Positions 33,480 to 43,002 of a stretch of 64,000 bases of DNA are shown piece by piece. The notes beneath the pieces are model-generated. The model made no database searches, was not told the origin of the DNA, and was given only the letters and a program-made list of their open reading frames with translations. Position 1 is the stretch's first letter, and each line of letters begins with the position of its first letter. This DNA comes from Dehalococcoidia bacterium. GTDB lineage: Bacteria > Chloroflexota > Dehalococcoidia > DSTF01 > JACRBR01. The stretch spans positions 62,001 through 126,000 of the forward strand of contig JBBDXD010000009.1 in the NCBI GenBank assembly GCA_040902535.1, in the 5' to 3' direction. Both the position numbers and the translations under genes were made by a program.

Positions 33480-35818
33480 AACTCCGCCTGCACGACGACG
33501 CCGTCGCTGAGCAGCGCGTCGATCCGCGCGTGGCCGATGCCCAGCGCGCGCAGGCATTCGACGGAGTGCTCGCCGAGCACGGGCGCGCGACGCTGCAGGT
33601 GCATCGACATCGCGTCCCAGTGGATCACTTCGCCCGTCTGCTGCACGCGGCCCCATCGCGGGTGCTCGGCTTCCCACCAGAGGTTGTTGGCGCGCGTGTG
33701 CGGGTCGTCGAACAACTGCTCGACGGTCACGCACGGCACGACGGGCACGCCGAGCGCAAGCAGCACCTCCAACCAGTGCGCGACCGTGCACTCACGCAAC
33801 TTCCCCGCGACAGCCTCGGCAAGCGGACCATCGAGCGGCTGAGCAAGCAATCCGCCATCGCTCGACTTTGCTTTTTGCCGTTTGCTGTTTGCCGTCGCGA
33901 TTCCTAACGCCTCAACTAGCGCCGCCGCATGCTCCTCCGTCGAGCACGCAAGCATCACGTACCCGTCCGCAGCCGGATGCACGCGATACAGCGCGTGCCG
34001 CCCCGCAAGGTCGCGGCCGCCGGGCGGTTCCGGCTGCTTGCCCTCGTAGAACAGGAACTCGCCGGCCTGCATCGTGAACGCGCTGTCCGCCAGCGACGTC
34101 TGCACGCGGTCCCCGACGCCCGTGCGCTCGCGCGCGATGAGCGCCAATATCATGCCGTACGCCGCCGAAAGCGCCGTGCCGTAGTCGCACGTCGGCAGTT
34201 GCAGGTACACCGGCTCGCCGCCGGGCTCGCCCTGCGCGCGCATGAAACCGCCGCGCGCCTGGATCATCGGGTCAAAGCCCGGCAGATGCGCGTACGGGCC
34301 GCTACTGCCATAGCCGGTGACCGAACAGTGCACGATGCGTGGGTTGCGCGCGTGCAGCGCCTCCCAGCCGATGCCCAGGCGGTCCATGACGCCCGCGCGC
34401 AGGTTGTCGAGCACGACGTCTGCGCGCTCCGCAAGGTCGAGGAAGAGATCGCGTCCCTCAGGTCGCTTCAAATCGATGCACAGGCCGCGCTTGCTGCGGT
34501 TCGAGCCGAGAAACGCCAGCCCGGACGAACGCCAGCCGTCGCCCTCGGGCGCTTCGATCTTGATCACGTCCGCGCCCAGGTCGGCGAGCATCATTGACGC
34601 ATTGGCGCCGGCAATGAAGCCTCCCATGTCGAGCACCGTGATGTGTTCGAGCGGATACCGGCGCGGAGAAGCATCCTTTGCGACGAGAGGTGCCTGCGAA
34701 CGCGACGCGATCTCGTCGAACTCTCGATCGTGCTCGCCCGGTAACGGTGCAGGACCGCGGACGGCGCCCGGCGAGAATTTCAGTGACACCGGGACTCCCA
34801 TCTGCCCCGTCGCGCCGAGCACCGGGTCGTGCACGTCGACAATCGAGCCGTTGTGATGCACCTGCGGGTCTTGCGCCCATTCCTCGCGCGAAAGCACGGG
34901 CGCGCGCGGCACGTCAGCCTCTTCGAGCAGGCGCATCGCCTCGTCGCGCGTCAGGTGCGCGAACGCGCCGGACACGTGCCGCGCAAGTTCGCGCCGATCG
35001 TCCATGTTGGCGATGCCCATCGGCGCGCCGGCGAAGCGCGGATCGACGAGACAATCGTCGAGGCCGGCGGCGATCGCCAGTTTCGCCCAGAACGGCGGCG
35101 TCAGCGCCCCGGCGAAGAACCAGTCGTCCGAAGCTTCGACAAGGCGATACGTCGGGATCGGCCCGCGTGGGTCTTGCTGGCCGGCGAGCCGTGTCACGCC
35201 CTCAGCGCGCAGCCAGGCGATCGTCTCCATCGCGAAGCAGGCCGCCACTGCCGACAGCTCGAAGCGATCGCCCTCCCCGCTTTGCGAACGCGCGTACAAC
35301 GACGCCGCAATAGCGACCGCCGCCACGACGGCGTGCGCGTAGCCGGCTATCGGGATCGTCACGTAGACCGGAGGCGGTTCGTAGCGAAACTGCGCATCGC
35401 TGATGCCAGAGACCGCCTGTATGAGTGCTTCGTCAGGCGGCAGATGCGCCCACGGCCCTTTCGAGCCGTACGCGGGGAGGTACCCGGCGACCAGCCCCGG
35501 ATTGAGCGTGCGCAGCGCAGACGCATCGAAACCTAGATTCGCGTCACGGCCCGGCGCCCAATCGTGCAGGAAGACATCTGCCGAGCTAATTAGCCGTCGC
35601 AGTTTCTCCCGGTCGGCGTCCGTATCAAGATCGAGCGTGACGCTGCGCTTGCTGCGGTTGAGGACGTGGAATCGTGGCTGGGCGCGCATCGGGTCGCCGC
35701 CAAGACGTTCGATCTTGATGACGTCGGCGCCGTGGTCGGCGAGCAGCATCGACGCGAGCGCGCCGCCCGTGCTCTCAGTGGCGTCGATGATGCGGATGCC
35801 GTCGAGCGATGAAGTCAT
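33476..35818 (-). CDS. Fused double CaiB/BaiF (family III) CoA-transferase
   Basis: 780 residues from the ATG at 35816-35818: two family III CoA-transferase domains in one chain (about 5-380 and 390-780). Each starts with a nucleotide-binding-like block (ASMLLADHGADVIKIERLGG and ASMMLADLGADVIKIEAPEG). At the catalytic position the second half has LPTCDYGTAL (Asp about 545), while the first half has IPIAGYAHAV, with Gly in place of Asp. A stretch in the second half (about 642-654, ATANSKRQKAKSS) is a low-complexity insertion. Separate CaiB proteins work as interlocked homodimers, so the fusion may form a half-site pseudo-dimer. Downstream is a cupin gene, upstream larA. Confidence 0.88.
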   Translation of the reverse strand: MTSSLDGIRIIDATESTGGALASMLLADHGADVIKIERLGGDPMRAQPRFHVLNRSKRSVTLDLDTDADREKLRRLISSADVFLHDWAPGRDANLGFDASALRTLNPGLVAGYLPAYGSKGPWAHLPPDEALIQAVSGISDAQFRYEPPPVYVTIPIAGYAHAVVAAVAIAASLYARSQSGEGDRFELSAVAACFAMETIAWLRAEGVTRLAGQQDPRGPIPTYRLVEASDDWFFAGALTPPFWAKLAIAAGLDDCLVDPRFAGAPMGIANMDDRRELARHVSGAFAHLTRDEAMRLLEEADVPRAPVLSREEWAQDPQVHHNGSIVDVHDPVLGATGQMGVPVSLKFSPGAVRGPAPLPGEHDREFDEIASRSQAPLVAKDASPRRYPLEHITVLDMGGFIAGANASMMLADLGADVIKIEAPEGDGWRSSGLAFLGSNRSKRGLCIDLKRPEGRDLFLDLAERADVVLDNLRAGVMDRLGIGWEALHARNPRIVHCSVTGYGSSGPYAHLPGFDPMIQARGGFMRAQGEPGGEPVYLQLPTCDYGTALSAAYGMILALIARERTGVGDRVQTSLADSAFTMQAGEFLFYEGKQPEPPGGRDLAGRHALYRVHPAADGYVMLACSTEEHAAALVEALGIATANSKRQKAKSSDGGLLAQPLDGPLAEAVAGKLRECTVAHWLEVLLALGVPVVPCVTVEQLFDDPHTRANNLWWEAEHPRWGRVQQTGEVIHWDAMSMHLQRRAPVLGEHSVECLRALGIGHARIDALLSDGVVVQAEL

Positions 35819-35912
35819 GGTGTTGTGTACGGCGTGCGACAAGTGCGGTCAAGCACACGCGACGTTGGCCGGCTGCCGGATCCCTGGGTCTATCACCCAA
35901 AGGAAGGGCCGG

Positions 35913-37187
35913 TTAAGCGAGGACCGGAACCGTCAACTGGCCGTACGGGAGCACGCAGACGGAGGGCTCGCGGCCCAGCGATACGCGTCTGTCTTCGATG
36001 AGGTGCGCCAGTGTCGCGTCGACGTCCGGCGCGTAGCGCAGGTGCACCGATTCGACCGTATCGCGGTCGAGCGCCGAGTGGAGCCACACGTCACATCGGG
36101 CCTGCACCATCGCCTGCACCTGTACCTGCCACTGGTCGTACGTCGTGTGAGGAGACTGCTCGATGCGCTTGAGCAACGCATGCGGCGACGCTTCGCTGAA
36201 GATGAGATCGCCATACTCGGCGGCGCCCAGGCCCTCGCGGCATTCCGCAACGAGCAGGATCGCGCCCCCGGGAGCGCACGCCTGTGCGGCAACCGACATG
36301 CCCTTGACCGACTGGTACAACACGAGGTCCGCGGGATACCCCATGTTCGTCGCGACGACGATGTCGAAGAGGTGCGGGATCGGCCGTACCGCCTGGCGCG
36401 CCGCCTGCGCGATCGCCGCCTCATGCGCAGCGACGAGACCGCCCGCGAAGACGCCGGTGAGGTGCTTGCGCTCGTCAAGCGTAACGTTGAGCGTGAACGA
36501 CGGACTGGTCCTCAGCGCCGCATCGCGCATCTCTTCGAAGATCGGGTTGCCTTCGGTGGTGCACCACGTGGCCTTCGGGTGACCGATCATGCGCGCGTCG
36601 TGGTTCGGCATGATCGACTCGGCGCCGCAGATGCCCGGAAGCATCGCCTTTCCACCGCCCGAATATCCGGCGAACAGGTGCGGCTCCACGAAACCGGTAA
36701 GGATGCGCAGGTGCGCTTGCATGTACTCCCGATTCACCCAGACGTCGACGCCGCGCGGGCTCTTGAACAGGAAGTCATGCGCCGAGCGGTCACGCGCATC
36801 GTGGTCAACGACGCGGTACCGCGCGAGGATATCCCCGCCGAGCATCCGCTCCAACTCGTCGGCGCGCGATGGACGGTGCAGGCCGGTGCCGATGACGATC
36901 GTGATGTCGCCGCACGCGACGCCTGACGCTTCGAGCGTCTCCAGCATCGGCGGCAGGATGATCGCATTCGGCACCGGCCGAGTGATGTCTGAAACGACGA
37001 TTGCGGCCTTCTGGCCGGGCCTCGCGACCTCAGCCAGTGGTGGCGATCCGATCGGCCGCGCGATCGCCCGGCGCACGCCCTCTCTCGGATCGGCGAGCGG
37101 CGGCGTACGCTCCGGTACCAGCACGAGCGCGCCATCGGGTACGTGCGCGTCGATGCCAGCCTCACCGTACGGGAGATGGACGTCCAT
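35913..37187 (-). CDS. larA: LarA-type nickel-pincer racemase family protein
   Basis: 424 residues. SDITRPVP, GTGLHRPS (His104), FVEPHLFAGYSGGGKAMLPG (His170, Lys180) and NHDARMIGHPKA (His196) reproduce the four catalytic residues of lactate racemase at a constant offset of 4 from the characterised enzyme. The usual SGGRK is SGGGK. LarA homologues racemise or epimerise 2-hydroxy acids using the nickel-pincer nucleotide; substrate cannot be fixed here. larB, larC and larE are not in the window. It may be co-transcribed with the CoA-transferase and cupin genes downstream. Confidence 0.87.
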   Translation of the reverse strand: MDVHLPYGEAGIDAHVPDGALVLVPERTPPLADPREGVRRAIARPIGSPPLAEVARPGQKAAIVVSDITRPVPNAIILPPMLETLEASGVACGDITIVIGTGLHRPSRADELERMLGGDILARYRVVDHDARDRSAHDFLFKSPRGVDVWVNREYMQAHLRILTGFVEPHLFAGYSGGGKAMLPGICGAESIMPNHDARMIGHPKATWCTTEGNPIFEEMRDAALRTSPSFTLNVTLDERKHLTGVFAGGLVAAHEAAIAQAARQAVRPIPHLFDIVVATNMGYPADLVLYQSVKGMSVAAQACAPGGAILLVAECREGLGAAEYGDLIFSEASPHALLKRIEQSPHTTYDQWQVQVQAMVQARCDVWLHSALDRDTVESVHLRYAPDVDATLAHLIEDRRVSLGREPSVCVLPYGQLTVPVLA

Positions 37188-37206
37188 GCGCGGATCGTAG
37201 CAGACG

Positions 37207-37941
37207 TCAGATCTCGACGAACGCCGCGCCTTGCGTCAGCAAAATAAACATCGCGCCCGCCGCGATGAATGGCGCGTACGGGATCGGGTCGCGTCGATCG
37301 CGGATGCGGGTGACCAGCAGGATCACGGCGATGACGCCGCCGCCGATCGCGGTCAGGAGCAGCGCGCTGATACCAAACGAGAGACCCAGCCCGAAACCCG
37401 TGAAAAACGCAAGCTTCACATCGCCCATGCCCATGCCGCCGCGCGTCAGAATCGACATCAGCAGGAACGTACCACCGACGAGCGCACCGCCGACAAGCAC
37501 GTTGGCACGATTGGCGTCCGGCATCACCAGACCTATGGTGACCGCGGCGATGATCGCCGGATACGTCACGACATTGGGCACCCGGTAGGCGAGCAAGTCC
37601 GTCCCGGTGCAGACGATCAGCACGGCAGCGTACGCCGCGACGATCGCCACGTGCAGGGGCTCCGACTCGTACTGGTGGCCGGCGAGCGCGAATAGGAGCG
37701 CGGTGACGCCGACGACGATCGTCCGGCGATACATCGATGCTGACGTAAGTGCGCGCGGCATCGCCAGGGCGCCCGCCTCGCTGCCGAGTGCGAGACGATG
37801 CGGTGATTCTTCGTCCAGCGGCGATTCGTCGTCTTCGTCGGCGTCGGCACGCTCGTATGGCTCGCGCGACAGGCGCGCGATCGCCTCATCGAGCCCAAAG
37901 CCCGCAAGCACGCCCACGATCGCCATGATCATTACGGTCAC
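37207..37941 (-). CDS. A24-family prepilin peptidase without the cysteine methylase motif
   Basis: 244 residues. The catalytic aspartates lie in TGTDLLAYRVPNVVTYP (about 113) and GGMGMGDVKLAF (about 173), surrounded by about six membrane helices. PilD-type enzymes carry an N-terminal CxxC...CxxC methyltransferase region; here it is replaced by an acidic, probably disordered loop (YERADADEDDESPLDEESPH). It should cleave type IV pilin or archaellin signal peptides. It lies 19 bases upstream of larA and about 10 kb from the archaellin-like gene. Confidence 0.87.
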   Translation of the reverse strand: MTVMIMAIVGVLAGFGLDEAIARLSREPYERADADEDDESPLDEESPHRLALGSEAGALAMPRALTSASMYRRTIVVGVTALLFALAGHQYESEPLHVAIVAAYAAVLIVCTGTDLLAYRVPNVVTYPAIIAAVTIGLVMPDANRANVLVGGALVGGTFLLMSILTRGGMGMGDVKLAFFTGFGLGLSFGISALLLTAIGGGVIAVILLVTRIRDRRDPIPYAPFIAAGAMFILLTQGAAFVEI

Positions 37942-38115
37942 GCGTTGAACCTCGATCCAATCATCGGCCGCGGCGGCTGCCTTCGGTGTAGGGGCTTCCC
38001 GTAGGCGGACGTCTGGCGAAACGATGATAGCGGGTTGCCGCCTGCGGCCTTGACAGCAAACCCGGGCGGGCCGTGATGTGGAGAGGCTCGCCGCCGTCCG
38101 CCACTCGCAAGAACG

Positions 38116-39945
38116 TTAGGCCTGGCGGCGTCGCCACGCCGGATGCGACGTGTCGAGCCACGTGTTGGCGAGCTTATAGTCGCTGCCATACGAGATGGGG
38201 TGGTTGGCGTTGCGGACGTAACCCCACGAGAGTCTTCGCGAGACGGGGGCACAGTATTCGAGCCGCGCGTTCACCTTGCCAAGCAAGTAGTCCTGGATAT
38301 CGACGCCCTGTTCCCGCCGCGCCTCGTAGTCGAACTCGCCGCGCGTCTTGTCGAGCATCGCGTCGAGCGTGGAATCCTGCAGGCGGTACGTGTTCATCGG
38401 CTGACCGCTGCGGAACTGACCGTACAACCAGTCGTCCAGGTCAACACCGCCGTCCTCCATGGCGAACGTGAAGTGCACGACGCCCTCCGTCGCACCGTCA
38501 ATGTTGCGCCCAAGCGCGGAAGCGATCACAGCATAGCCACTGTCATCGACGATCGTGCTGACGCGCGCACCGAGCACATCTGTAAGCTGACGCTGCACGA
38601 GCGCGACCGCGCGCTCCGCGATGATCTTCGGCACACCCGAGAAGAAGATCTTCAACTCGGTGTCTGAGTCCTCGCCGAGCGCGGCCTGCCAGAGTTGGCG
38701 CGCTTGCTGGACGTCTTCGTCGCGCAGCGTCGGGTCCGTCCGGTATCCCGGTTGCCGCAAGAGTTCCTCCTCGGGGACAGCCCACCGGTCCATGACGGGC
38801 GCCACCGCCGCAGTCAGCCGGGCCGAAGGGCGCCCGTCCATCGGTGCGAACATGATGTCGGCGAGCGCGCGCCGGTCGATAGCGAGGTGCACCGCGCGGC
38901 GCGCCCGGTCGTCCTTGAATGGCGCGCGATCGAGCAGGAGACGGCTCGCCAGGAACCCGCCGGCATCCGTCTCTTCGAGTTGAATGTCCGCAAGATTCGT
39001 CTTGTGCTCGTGGTCCAGGACTGCCGGGTCGAGGAATGACGTCGCGTCGATGGCGAGGCGCTCGAACCAGACGCGCTGGAACGTGTCCTCCTGCGGCGAA
39101 TAGAACGCCTGGTACGCATCGAGGAACGGGCGGTCCTTCCCGACGCCGTGCGGGTCGTCGTCGCGCGCGAACCATTGGGGATTCCGAACGAGACGGACGG
39201 CCTGCTGCGGCTCAAACGATTCGAGCATGAAGGGGCCGGTGCCGATCATCGCGAGCGGGCTGGCCGCTTCGTCGGTGGCCTGATCGATGGTCTCGTGCGC
39301 AAGGATGTAGGCGTGTTGTCCGGCCAGGAAGTCCAGGAACGGCGCCACCGGCTCTTTGAGCTGAATGACGACAGTGTTCTGGTCGCGCGCTGCGACCGAG
39401 TCGATCGCACTCCATTTGTGCTTGCGAAAGAATCGATTCGCCTTTGGGCTGTTCAGCTTCATCTGGCGCTCGAAGCTATAAGCTACGTCCTTCGCTTCGA
39501 GATTCCTGCCCGTGACATGCGGATGCAAATATCTGAAGTGCGCCGCGTCATGAAACCGCACACCGTCGCGCAGCTTGATGATGTAGGTCAGTTCATCAGG
39601 TTGTTCCGGCATGCCGTCCGCAAGGTCGGGCGACAACGTGCCGGCGCGTTCGTCCTCGTACTTGTAGAGCTTGCTGAAGACGGCGGAGTGGACGTTCGCA
39701 ACGGGCCCCATCAGCGTGAGGTGCGGGTCGAGCGTGTCCTGCACCGTCGCATCGAAATTGTAGACGCGCAGCACGCCGCCGCGTGATGCGACGGGCGCCA
39801 CGGACGGCGCCGCTGTCGCCGGCGATGCCGGCGCAGGTCGCGCCTTACCGTCACCGCAGCCGACGCCAACATACGCGGCGGCACCCGCGGCGAGTGCGCC
39901 CGTCGTTCCGAGAAAGCGCCGGCGCGTGACGCGTCGGCTGTTCAT
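38116..39945 (-). CDS. Tat-exported peptide-type ABC substrate-binding protein
   Basis: 609 residues from the ATG at 39943-39945; an ATG at 39967-39969 is an alternative. The leader MNSRRVTRRRFLGTTGALAA is a twin-arginine signal, and YVGVGC may be a lipobox. The mature protein is a family-5 solute-binding protein (VRFHDAAHFRYLHP, then GRNLEAKDVAYSFERQM, IGTGPFMLESFEP and DDRARRAVHLAIDRR). It is longer than the sibling at 9648-11288. No permease or ATPase genes are adjacent. Confidence 0.87.
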   Translation of the reverse strand: MNSRRVTRRRFLGTTGALAAGAAAYVGVGCGDGKARPAPASPATAAPSVAPVASRGGVLRVYNFDATVQDTLDPHLTLMGPVANVHSAVFSKLYKYEDERAGTLSPDLADGMPEQPDELTYIIKLRDGVRFHDAAHFRYLHPHVTGRNLEAKDVAYSFERQMKLNSPKANRFFRKHKWSAIDSVAARDQNTVVIQLKEPVAPFLDFLAGQHAYILAHETIDQATDEAASPLAMIGTGPFMLESFEPQQAVRLVRNPQWFARDDDPHGVGKDRPFLDAYQAFYSPQEDTFQRVWFERLAIDATSFLDPAVLDHEHKTNLADIQLEETDAGGFLASRLLLDRAPFKDDRARRAVHLAIDRRALADIMFAPMDGRPSARLTAAVAPVMDRWAVPEEELLRQPGYRTDPTLRDEDVQQARQLWQAALGEDSDTELKIFFSGVPKIIAERAVALVQRQLTDVLGARVSTIVDDSGYAVIASALGRNIDGATEGVVHFTFAMEDGGVDLDDWLYGQFRSGQPMNTYRLQDSTLDAMLDKTRGEFDYEARREQGVDIQDYLLGKVNARLEYCAPVSRRLSWGYVRNANHPISYGSDYKLANTWLDTSHPAWRRRQA

Positions 39946-40045
39946 GCCGCGAAGATCTCGCGCTTCCATGCGCACGATGATACGGCGTTGTGTGGATAGC
40001 ATGCCGCCCGATGGTAAGCCGCCCCGATCGGCGCCTGGACTGCGA

Positions 40046-42385
40046 TCACGCCGAGACTTTCGCCAGCTCGGGCTCCCCCAGCGAGTCGATGTCGCCCTTC
40101 CATGTGCAGTTCGTGCACTTGGCCGTCCCCTTCGCTGCGACGACGATGAGGCCCTCGCAACTCGGGCAGGGCTGCTTCAGAGGCCGTGACCAGCTTGTGA
40201 AATCGCAGTTCGGATAGTTTGCGCAGGAGTAGAAGGTGCGCCCGCGCTTGCTCTTCTTCTCGACCAACTCACCGCCGTCCTTCGGGCACACGACGCCGAT
40301 CTTCTTCAGCAGCGGGCGCGATCCTTTGCACTCCGGGTAGCGTGAGCACGCCAGGAACTGCCCGAAGCGCCCGCGCTTGATGACCATCGGCGAGGCGCAC
40401 TCGTCGCATTTCTCATCCGGGACTTCCTGCGCCTGGGCTTCGCCATCGAGCGGGCGCGTGTTCTTGCACTCGGGGAAGCCGGAGCAGGCGAGAAATTGTC
40501 CGAAGCGGCCCCACCGCTTGATCATCGGCTTTCCGCACTTTTCGCAGATCTCTTCCGTCTCTTCTTCGACGCGCGGCGCTTCGGCTGCGGCCTCGAGATC
40601 CCGAGCGAGCGGATCGTAAAACTCCTTCACGACCGGCGGCCATTTACGCTCGCCGCTCGCAACCTCGTCGAGCTCATCTTCCATGCGCGCGGTAAAGCTC
40701 AGATCGACGATGTCCGGGAACCGCTCCACCATGATGTCGGCGACGACGAAACCAAGCTCTGTCGGCCTCAGCGCGCGGCCTTCCTTCTTCGCGTAGCCGC
40801 GATCCTGGATCGTCGACATGATCGGCGCGTACGTCGAAGGCCGGCCAATGCCGTTCTCCTCGAGCGCCTTCACGAGCGTCGCCTCGGTGTAGCGAGGTGG
40901 CGGTTCGGTGAAGTGCTGGGCGGGCGTCACCGCAAGCATGCGCAGCGCTTCGTTGTCGTCAAGCGCGGGCAGCGACTTCTCCTGGTCCTCATCCGTCTCC
41001 GTATCCCGCCCTTCGATGTACACCTGGCGAAAGCCGGGGAAGCGCAGGTGGCTCGCCGAGGCCCGAAGCCCGTACGGTTGCGCGGGCGCGTCCACGCGCG
41101 CATCAATCTCCACGCTCATCTGGTCGAAGACTGCATCGGCCATCTGGCTCGCCAGGAAGCGCTGCCAGACAAGCGTGTACAACTTGAACTGATCGGATGA
41201 CAACGACTTCTTCAACGCCGCCGGCTCGCGTGTCACCGACGTCGGGCGGATCGCTTCGTGCGCTTCCTGGGCGCCCTTTGACTTCGTCTTGTAGAACCGC
41301 GGCTTATCAGGGTAGAAGTCCCCGCCGTACTTTTGCGTGATGAAGCCACGCGCCTCGTCTCTTGCCACCTGCGCGACGTTCAAGGAGTCCGTACGCATAT
41401 AGGTGATGAGGCCGACCTGCCCCTGGCCCGGAATATCGAGCCCTTCGTACAGCTGCTGGGCAACCGCCATCGTGCGCTTGGCGGAGAAGCCATAGCGCCG
41501 CGACGCTTCCTGCTGCAGTGTGCTTGTCGTAAAGGGCGGTGAAGGGCGGCGGACCTGCTGTCGCCGCTTGACTTCTCGCACCTGGTAGGAAGCACGCCGC
41601 AAGTCCGCCGCTACTGCCTCGGCGCGTTGTCCGTTATCGATCTCCGCCTTCTTTTCGCCGGGCAGGGCGACCAGGCGCGCCTGGAATCCCTGCTCATCGG
41701 CATCATCTTGCCTTGCGAGGTCGGTGTCGATCGTCCAGTACTCTTGCGGCTTAAATGCTTCGATCTCGCGCTCGCGGTCAACGACCATGCGCAGAGCGAC
41801 GGATTGGACGCGACCGGCGCTCAGCCCGCGGTGGATCTTGCGCCAGAGGTAAGGGCTTATCTTGTATCCGACCAGCCGATCCAGCACGCGGCGCGCCTGC
41901 TGCGCATCGACCAGCCGCATGTCAATGGTGCGGGGGTTCTTAAAGGCCTCTTCGACCGCGTGCTTGGTGATCTCGTGAAATTCGACGCGCTGGTAACGGC
42001 CGCGGTCCACGGCGTCGTTCGCGGAAGTCGTCGCGGATGCGTCATCATCAGACTTCCGTTTGCTCTTGCCGGGATCCTCGAGCGCCTCGAGCAGATGCCA
42101 TGAGATAGCCTCGCCCTCGCGGTCGGGGTCAGTCGCCAGGTAGACGGTCGTCGCCTTCTTCGCCGCCTCCCTGAGCGCCTTGACGACGTCCTTCTTGTCC
42201 TTGGGCACGATATAGCTGGGAGTGAACTCGTTCTCGACGTCGACGCCAAGGCGGGACTTCGGAAGGTCGCGGACGTGCCCGACGGAAGCGCGGACCTCGT
42301 ACTGCTTGCCGAGGATGTTGCCCAGGGTCCTGGCCTTGGCCGGTGATTCTACGATCACCAGGTTCTTTTCTTTTGCCTTTGCCAT
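40046..42385 (-). CDS. topA: DNA topoisomerase I
   Basis: 779 residues from the ATG at 42383-42385 with AGGAGATT upstream. Toprim (about 8-145: LVIVESPAKARTLGN, ATDPDREGEAISWH), the catalytic Tyr in GLITYMRTDSLN (about 330) and RPTS text mark a type IA enzyme. The C-terminus carries several zinc ribbons, including CEKCGKP...CSGFPEC and CDECASP...CSRYPEC, then CPKDGG...CANYPNC and a final CPSC...CTNC. It relaxes negative supercoils. Confidence 0.95.
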   Translation of the reverse strand: MAKAKEKNLVIVESPAKARTLGNILGKQYEVRASVGHVRDLPKSRLGVDVENEFTPSYIVPKDKKDVVKALREAAKKATTVYLATDPDREGEAISWHLLEALEDPGKSKRKSDDDASATTSANDAVDRGRYQRVEFHEITKHAVEEAFKNPRTIDMRLVDAQQARRVLDRLVGYKISPYLWRKIHRGLSAGRVQSVALRMVVDREREIEAFKPQEYWTIDTDLARQDDADEQGFQARLVALPGEKKAEIDNGQRAEAVAADLRRASYQVREVKRRQQVRRPSPPFTTSTLQQEASRRYGFSAKRTMAVAQQLYEGLDIPGQGQVGLITYMRTDSLNVAQVARDEARGFITQKYGGDFYPDKPRFYKTKSKGAQEAHEAIRPTSVTREPAALKKSLSSDQFKLYTLVWQRFLASQMADAVFDQMSVEIDARVDAPAQPYGLRASASHLRFPGFRQVYIEGRDTETDEDQEKSLPALDDNEALRMLAVTPAQHFTEPPPRYTEATLVKALEENGIGRPSTYAPIMSTIQDRGYAKKEGRALRPTELGFVVADIMVERFPDIVDLSFTARMEDELDEVASGERKWPPVVKEFYDPLARDLEAAAEAPRVEEETEEICEKCGKPMIKRWGRFGQFLACSGFPECKNTRPLDGEAQAQEVPDEKCDECASPMVIKRGRFGQFLACSRYPECKGSRPLLKKIGVVCPKDGGELVEKKSKRGRTFYSCANYPNCDFTSWSRPLKQPCPSCEGLIVVAAKGTAKCTNCTWKGDIDSLGEPELAKVSA

Positions 42386-42785
42386 AATCTCCTGCGCCCG
42401 CCAACGGGACGGCCCCGGAACGTTATACCGGAGCACTCTACCGGCACAACAGGTTCTTCGGTTCGGGACGGGTGGGTCTGAATACGGGCGACCTGGGAGA
42501 CGAATCGCGCCTCAAGCCGGTTTGTTGGCTTCCACGCAGGGACCCGCCCGGCACTCCCACCCTAACAGAATTGTCAAGCGAGACAGCGTAACGGGCTGTC
42601 ACGCCGGGGTCTTTAAATCTGTGAACCAATCGCGCCCACACGAGGCGCGGCGATGTTTGAGCGTTGCGCGGAATGGAGTAAGATCGGTTCGAGGGTAGTG
42701 TTCGCGACGAGCGGCGGTGCCCCGACGGCCTTGGTGGCTGTGGGGAGTTCGGGGGTGCCGCATCTGCGGTGGGAGGGTAGCTATC
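42386..42785 (+). promoter_or_regulatory. 400-base intergenic region with candidate promoter
   Basis: No ORF is accepted between topA and the small gene at 42786. TTGAGC (42657-42662) and TAAGAT (42679-42684), 16 bases apart, form a plausible promoter for that gene. A GACAGC/GCTGTC hairpin lies at 42582-42600. The leader of about 100 bases after the -10 box is G-rich and could fold, but no known riboswitch was recognised. Confidence 0.4.
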
Positions 42786-42998
42786 CTGGCACAAGGTACG
42801 AAGGTCCGTCTCAAGGAAGAACTCTTCAGCTATAGCCGCCCGCATCTTCTCTTTCACGCACGCCAGGGTGATGTCGGCGTGGTCTCACCGCCGTCCAAGC
42901 AGTCACCCGCCATGGCGAAGCTCTACACCATCGTGCACTTCGAGCAGTGCGGTCACGACCACCGCTTGCTCGATGATGAGCTTGAAGTCGTGAAGTAG
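42786..42998 (+). CDS. Small protein of unknown function, CTG start proposed
   Basis: 70 residues if begun at CTG 42786, 9 bases after GGGAGG. It reads (M)AQGTKVRLKEELFSYSRPHL then LFHARQGDVGVVSPP and VHFEQCGHDHRLLDDELEVV. The internal KVRLKEE...GDVGVV...VDDDELEVV layout looks like a small beta-barrel (KOW/SH3-like) protein, but no family is certain. No ATG or GTG fits near the ribosome-binding site; ATG 42912 would leave only 28 codons. Confidence 0.5.
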   Translation: MAQGTKVRLKEELFSYSRPHLLFHARQGDVGVVSPPSKQSPAMAKLYTIVHFEQCGHDHRLLDDELEVVK

Positions 42999-43002
42999 CG
43001 AC

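Noticed and set aside
35403-36926. 507-codon open frame on the plus strand
   Set aside because: Antisense to the CoA-transferase and LarA genes, both of which have clear active sites.
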